DNA of 64,000 nucleotides from HTCC5015 sp051747425. GTDB lineage: Bacteria > Pseudomonadota > Gammaproteobacteria > HTCC5015. Positions 60,171 through 64,000 of the stretch are shown piece after piece. Each line of letters begins with the position of its first letter. Positions within the stretch are counted from its first letter, which is position 1. The DNA lies in assembly GCA_051747425.1 (NCBI GenBank), contig JBNJGD010000003.1:124001-188000 (forward strand). Reading direction: 5' to 3'. Under the pieces are notes generated by a model. The model made no database searches, was not told where the DNA came from, and was given only the letters and a program-made list of their open reading frames with translations. Position numbers and translations under genes: made by a program.

Positions 60171-60986
60171 ATGAAGTATCTTTTTGTCGGTGGCAGTCAG
60201 CGTTCAGGCACCACCATGCTGCAAAAGTTGTTGTGCCTGGATCCGGTCACCACACCTCGCCTGGCAGAGGCCAGTTATTTTCGCGCCCTGGTCCAGGCCT
60301 ATCAATTGGGTTTGAATGATTTTGAGCACGATACTCAAAGCTATTTTGACACGCCCCTGGCTTTCCGCCACTTTCACTCCGGTCTGTGCTATCAGTTTCT
60401 CAACCGCACTCTGGCGTCGCATCCCCAGGCGAGCACGCTGGTGTTAAAGGAACCTCACCTGACGCCACTGTTTCCACGGGTGCATGAACTGATCCCCGAT
60501 GCCCGCTTTGTGGTCATTGTCAGGGATCCGCTGGATATCATCGCCTCCATGATTGGTGTGGGCGAACGCATGGCCGAACAGGGGGATCAGCACTTCTTCC
60601 AGCAACGGGATATTCCGGCGCTGGCCAATCACATCAAGTCTTTCTACGCACCGGTGATCAATCACAAGCAACCGGCCTTTCAGGACCGCGTTATGACTGT
60701 GCGCTATGAAGATCTGGCCAGTCACCCTGAAAACCTGCGGGATCGCTTGAGCCGCTTCACGGGCTTGCCCTTGGCCACCGACCTCCGCCAGCCGCTGAAC
60801 CCCGAGGGGGTTAGCGATGCCGGTGAAGCGCAGAAGCGTTACCACCCCTGGCTTACCGAGCTGAACGACGGCGCCGTATCGACGCAGTCGGTGGGGCGCT
60901 ATCGCCAGGTGTTGTCAGAGGAGGAGCAGACCCAGGCCCGTGAAGCTTGTGCCGATTTCAATACACTCTTTGGTTATCAGACATGA
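60171..60986 (+). CDS. PAPS-dependent sulfotransferase
   Basis: 271 residues. The 5-prime-phosphosulfate loop is GGSQRSGTTML (7-17), and the 3-prime-phosphate site is FVVIVRDPLDIIASM (about 110-124). It moves sulfate from PAPS to a hydroxyl or amino group of a glycan, lipid or protein. No PAPS-synthesis gene is in the window. The stop overlaps the next start in ATGA. The substrate is probably a glycan made or transferred by the following genes. Confidence 0.87.
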   Translation: MKYLFVGGSQRSGTTMLQKLLCLDPVTTPRLAEASYFRALVQAYQLGLNDFEHDTQSYFDTPLAFRHFHSGLCYQFLNRTLASHPQASTLVLKEPHLTPLFPRVHELIPDARFVVIVRDPLDIIASMIGVGERMAEQGDQHFFQQRDIPALANHIKSFYAPVINHKQPAFQDRVMTVRYEDLASHPENLRDRLSRFTGLPLATDLRQPLNPEGVSDAGEAQKRYHPWLTELNDGAVSTQSVGRYRQVLSEEEQTQAREACADFNTLFGYQT

Positions 60987-62857
60987 GTGAATTGCTCGAG
61001 GCTCTGGAGCGGGCGGTTTTTACCAGTCAGGCGGAAGAAGTCTTGCCCCGCTTGCACGCGGTATTGTCCGATGAAGAGGGAGAGGACATTCCCGCCGGCC
61101 AGGGTGTGGCGTACTACAACCGACTGGCCCAGGTGATCTCCCAGTGGCTTCTCAATGAAGACACCCGCATCGATTACTCCGCGTATTGTCTGTTGTGCGC
61201 GCACCAGCATCACATGGTTTGTATTTTTGCCTGCAGTGATTTTGGCAATGCCGATCATGTGATTTCGGCCCTGGCCAATATCAGGGATCCGCAAAATATC
61301 GGCTTCAGTGGCGAGAACAACTTGTTCAAATGCCTGGCCTGTTACTGGGTGACCAGTCACTACCACTTCAACCTGGAGGCACTGGCTAAAAGCCATCCCT
61401 TCCTGGTGATGCCGTTGCTAACTGGAATGCTGTCCTGCGATTTTTTTATTTCGCCGCCCATACTGAAAAAGATCAATGAACTTCTGACCAGTGACTGGTC
61501 GTCACTGGAGACACAGGTGCCGGCACTGCCCCAGCAGCTCAACTTGTCCGCCGCCTGGATGGGGTGCAGTTATGCCACCACAGCCAACAAGCACCACATC
61601 AAAAAATGGCTCAACCGACTTTGCCGAAATGTGGTGGTAGAGCGAGGCTGGGATCAATACGAGGTGTCTGTGGATACGCCACCCAGAGACCCCGTTGGCG
61701 TTGCCGGGAACAAACCGGTGCTGGCTATCGTTCTGGAGCACTTTCACTCCAAACACGCCATGTACCGCTGTTTTTCCGGTGCCATCAGTACCCTCAGGCC
61801 CCACTTTTATGTGGTGGCCGTCGTCGCCGATCAGGCCGTCGACGATGTGGCCAGACAGCTGTTTGATCAGGTGATCGAATTTGATGTCTGTGGTGCGCAA
61901 CTGGATGCCAGTGAGCCGCTCAAGGCGCTCAGGTCACTAGAGCCCGTTATGTTGTACTACCCGAGTCTCGGTATGGCCAACTTCAGTTTGCAGCTGGCCA
62001 GTCTCCGCCTGGCGCCGGTTCAGTGCATGGGGCTGGGGCATCCCGCCACCAGCCATATGCCCGCGATGGATTTTGTGGTGGTTCAGGAACAGGATTTTGT
62101 CACCGAGCGCGTGTTTTCCGAAATGGTGGTTTTGACCGGCAATGAGACCTCACCGACGATGGACTGGGTTCGCCAGGCCATTCCCGAACCGGGGCGCGAG
62201 CGCGGCGGTCCGGTCTTGCGCATTGGCGTGACTTCAAAGCACATGAAGATCAACGCCGAATTTCTCGCACTTTGCCGACAGCTCTGGGACAGGCTGGAGG
62301 CCTCGGGACAATTCGAGACCGTGGAATTTCATGTGTTTCCCGGAGTCACCGGCCGCCTGCTCGATTGGGTAGAGCGGGCGATTGTCCGGGTGTTGCCGAC
62401 GGCTACAGTGTATCCCACGGTGGACTACGCCCGGTATCTCGCCTGGCTGGACCGCTGTGACTTTCGTTTGGGCACCTTTCCCTTTGGCGGAGCCAATACC
62501 AATATGGACTGCTTTGGTCTGGGTATCCCTTTCGTCGCCATGCGCGGCGATGAGCCGCACGCCAGGGCGGATATTGCCCAGATGGAGCAGGCTGATTTGC
62601 CGGACTGGCTGATGGCCAATAACCGGGAAGAGTACCTGGCCGCCGCCGAGCGACTGGCTGTGAATGCAGGGGAGAGACAGGCCATCAGCCGGGGGATGCA
62701 GGCTCTGGACCAACACCATTTCTTCCTCACACCCGAGCGCAAGGGCGCCGGGCACTTTGCCGGCACACTTCAGTGGCTGGCCTTGAACGGGCCGCGCGCG
62801 CTGCAAGCCGGGCGTCGGGTTTGGGCTTTGCAAGATCAGGGTGAGGCAGTGGGATGA
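60983..62857 (+). CDS. HMW1C-like GT41 glycosyltransferase
   Basis: 624 residues, close to HMW1C (620), from ATG 60983. The N-terminal part is helical, as in the AAD domain of HMW1C. The C-terminal GT-B half has GHPATSHMPAMDFVV (about 352) and FPFGGANTNMD then CFGLGIPFVAMRGDEPHA (about 498-525), the nucleotide-sugar site of HMW1C. HMW1C from Haemophilus adds hexose from UDP-hexose to Asn in N-x-S/T of adhesins, in the cytoplasm. Gene overlap with the sulfotransferase and WbqC-like genes suggests one pathway. Whether it modifies proteins or another acceptor is unknown. Confidence 0.82.
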   Translation: MSELLEALERAVFTSQAEEVLPRLHAVLSDEEGEDIPAGQGVAYYNRLAQVISQWLLNEDTRIDYSAYCLLCAHQHHMVCIFACSDFGNADHVISALANIRDPQNIGFSGENNLFKCLACYWVTSHYHFNLEALAKSHPFLVMPLLTGMLSCDFFISPPILKKINELLTSDWSSLETQVPALPQQLNLSAAWMGCSYATTANKHHIKKWLNRLCRNVVVERGWDQYEVSVDTPPRDPVGVAGNKPVLAIVLEHFHSKHAMYRCFSGAISTLRPHFYVVAVVADQAVDDVARQLFDQVIEFDVCGAQLDASEPLKALRSLEPVMLYYPSLGMANFSLQLASLRLAPVQCMGLGHPATSHMPAMDFVVVQEQDFVTERVFSEMVVLTGNETSPTMDWVRQAIPEPGRERGGPVLRIGVTSKHMKINAEFLALCRQLWDRLEASGQFETVEFHVFPGVTGRLLDWVERAIVRVLPTATVYPTVDYARYLAWLDRCDFRLGTFPFGGANTNMDCFGLGIPFVAMRGDEPHARADIAQMEQADLPDWLMANNREEYLAAAERLAVNAGERQAISRGMQALDQHHFFLTPERKGAGHFAGTLQWLALNGPRALQAGRRVWALQDQGEAVG

Positions 62858-63519
62858 GAGTTGCTGTGAACTACCCCTATTTTGTGCCCTACGCCGGTTA
62901 CTTTCGCCTGTTGTCGGCAACGGATGTTCTAGTGCTGTTTGACTGCGTGCCCTTTCCCCGGCGCGGTTATGTCCATCGCAACCAGCTGACGGACTACTAC
63001 GATCGTCCCGGCTGGCTGACCCTGCCAATCGACAAAGTGCCCAGAAGTACCTCCGTGCGCGATATCCGCCTGGCGCGTCCGGCCGCCGAAGCTTTTGCCG
63101 AGCAGGCCCGCCGCTTTCCCGTTTTGCAAGGCCCGGGGGTTGAAGAGCATCCTCTGGTTCAGGCCTGCATGAAACCGACTACGAATCTGGTGGACTATCT
63201 GGAAGAAACCCTGAGAGTCACTGCCGATTGTCTGGGCTTGCCCTTCAATGTGATTCGCTCGAGCTCCCTGAACATCGACCCGACATTGCGCGGCGAGGCG
63301 CGGGTTCTGGCCATCGTCAAAGCGTTGGACGGAACGGCTTACTGGAATGCCCCGGGCGGTCGCCACCTTTACAGCCAGGAACGGTTTGATCGCCAGGGTG
63401 TTTCACTGAACTATCTGGACTACTATCGAGGCTCCAACAGGAGCATTCTTCAGCGCCTTTTGGAAGAAGATGCCGATGATTTGAAGCGCGAGATAGAGAG
63501 GCAGGTTCCCCGTGGCTGA
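62854..63519 (+). CDS. WbqC family protein
   Basis: 221 residues from ATG 62854, overlapping the previous stop (ATGA). The start N-Y-P-Y-F-V-P-Y-A-G-Y-F and the R-N-Q and H-P-L blocks are family signatures. WbqC-like proteins occur in O-antigen and surface-glycan clusters; a role in building an acylated amino sugar has been suggested but the reaction is not established. It overlaps the next gene by eight bases. Confidence 0.85.
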   Translation: MRVAVNYPYFVPYAGYFRLLSATDVLVLFDCVPFPRRGYVHRNQLTDYYDRPGWLTLPIDKVPRSTSVRDIRLARPAAEAFAEQARRFPVLQGPGVEEHPLVQACMKPTTNLVDYLEETLRVTADCLGLPFNVIRSSSLNIDPTLRGEARVLAIVKALDGTAYWNAPGGRHLYSQERFDRQGVSLNYLDYYRGSNRSILQRLLEEDADDLKREIERQVPRG

Positions 63520-64000
63520 TGTGATTGTTTTTGGCGTTAACGACACCGCTCAACTGGCACAGTTTTACCTGCGTGAAGACAGTGAGCACCGGGTGGTGGC
63601 CTTCACGGTCGATACCGATTACTTGCCGCCCGGTCGCGAGTTCATGGGTTTGCCTGTAGTGCCCTTTGAGCAGCTGGAAAACCACTTTCCTCCCGATCAG
63701 TTTCGCTGCTTTGCTCCCATGACCGGCAGCGGAATGAATCGCCCCCGCGCCGATGTGTATCACCGGATCCGGCAAAGGGGTTACCGCTGCATCTCCTATA
63801 TCAGTTCCAGAGCCACGGTATGGAGCGACCGGATTGGCGAGAATGTATTGATACTCGAGGACAACACCATCCAGCCTTTCGTCACGATTGGCAACAATGT
63901 CAGTCTTTGGAGCGGCAATCACATCGGCCACCACAGTCGCATTGGCGATCATGTCACGGTGACTTCCCACGCCGTTGTCTCGGGTCACTGTGACATTGGC
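63512..64000 (+). CDS. NeuD-like sugar O/N-acyltransferase (partial)
   Basis: 163 residues are visible from a GTG at 63512; the gene runs off the window. An N-terminal PglD-like Rossmann segment (V-I-V-F-G-V-N-D-T-A) is followed by left-handed beta-helix hexapeptides (IGENVLILEDNTI, IGNNVSLWSGNHIGHHSRIGDHV). This is the NeuD/PglD architecture: an acetyl- or other acyl-CoA-dependent transferase on an aminosugar. It extends the glycan operon beyond the window. Confidence 0.82.
   Translation, partial: MADVIVFGVNDTAQLAQFYLREDSEHRVVAFTVDTDYLPPGREFMGLPVVPFEQLENHFPPDQFRCFAPMTGSGMNRPRADVYHRIRQRGYRCISYISSRATVWSDRIGENVLILEDNTIQPFVTIGNNVSLWSGNHIGHHSRIGDHVTVTSHAVVSGHCDIG

Overview
The window is GC-rich, densely coded DNA from a Gram-negative gammaproteobacterium. 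The evidence is LptF/LptG, an EpmA/EpmB/EF-P set, TesA-YbbA-YbbP, TsaB, YoaA, PBP1B and a FimX-type protein. A Marinobacter-type fatty acyl reductase, polyhydroxyalkanoate (PHA) granule genes and a DUF1302/DUF1329/YCF48/MMPL cluster point to a marine, lipid-storing relative of the Oceanospirillales/Cellvibrionales. I cannot name the genus.

Layout. (1) 1-12.9 kb is lipid and storage biology: an envelope cluster of DUF1302, DUF1329, a YCF48-like protein and an MMPL/RND protein; a TetR regulator; a two-domain fatty acyl reductase (fatty alcohol/wax ester route); PHA granule proteins including a phasin overlapping an FFLEELY-type protein; a 2-Cys peroxiredoxin; an enoyl-CoA hydratase and a histone-H1-like protein. 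(2) 13-23.6 kb holds housekeeping genes: valS, tesA, ybbA-ybbP, a TPR protein and an SbtA-type bicarbonate permease. (3) 23.7-26.2 kb is an accessory island: a FitAB-type toxin-antitoxin pair, then an AT-rich truncated Rhs tip overlapped by a lipoprotein gene that could encode its immunity protein. (4) 26.3-39.5 kb: an Lrp-type regulator divergent from leuA with a structured leader; pepA divergent from lptF-lptG-patatin-HTH; an RDD protein and a FimX-like protein; then epmB divergent from efp-epmA (the EF-P beta-lysylation pathway). (5) 39.7-56.8 kb: a HEPN protein, a metallophosphoesterase, tRNA-Arg(CCU), a DUF4197 lipoprotein, mrcB (PBP1B), a TPR lipoprotein, yoaA, tsaB, a SCO1-PCuAC-psd-DUF2970 operon, prmB, an LplT-like transporter, an unknown coiled-coil protein, aroC and a small lipoprotein. 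(6) 57-64 kb: two tandem secreted beta-helix paralogues with GlyGly-CTERM-like tails, followed by a tightly overlapping run of sulfotransferase, HMW1C-like glycosyltransferase, WbqC-like protein and NeuD-like acyltransferase (cut by the window end). This is the best candidate for an undescribed surface-modification system.

Most long intergenic spaces are filled by nested, modular palindromic repeats. Outer CACAGAG arms in inverted orientation enclose up to four other inverted-repeat families. Several genes take their stop codon from a repeat. Each family is described once in the first repeat entries and findings and referred to as A to E.
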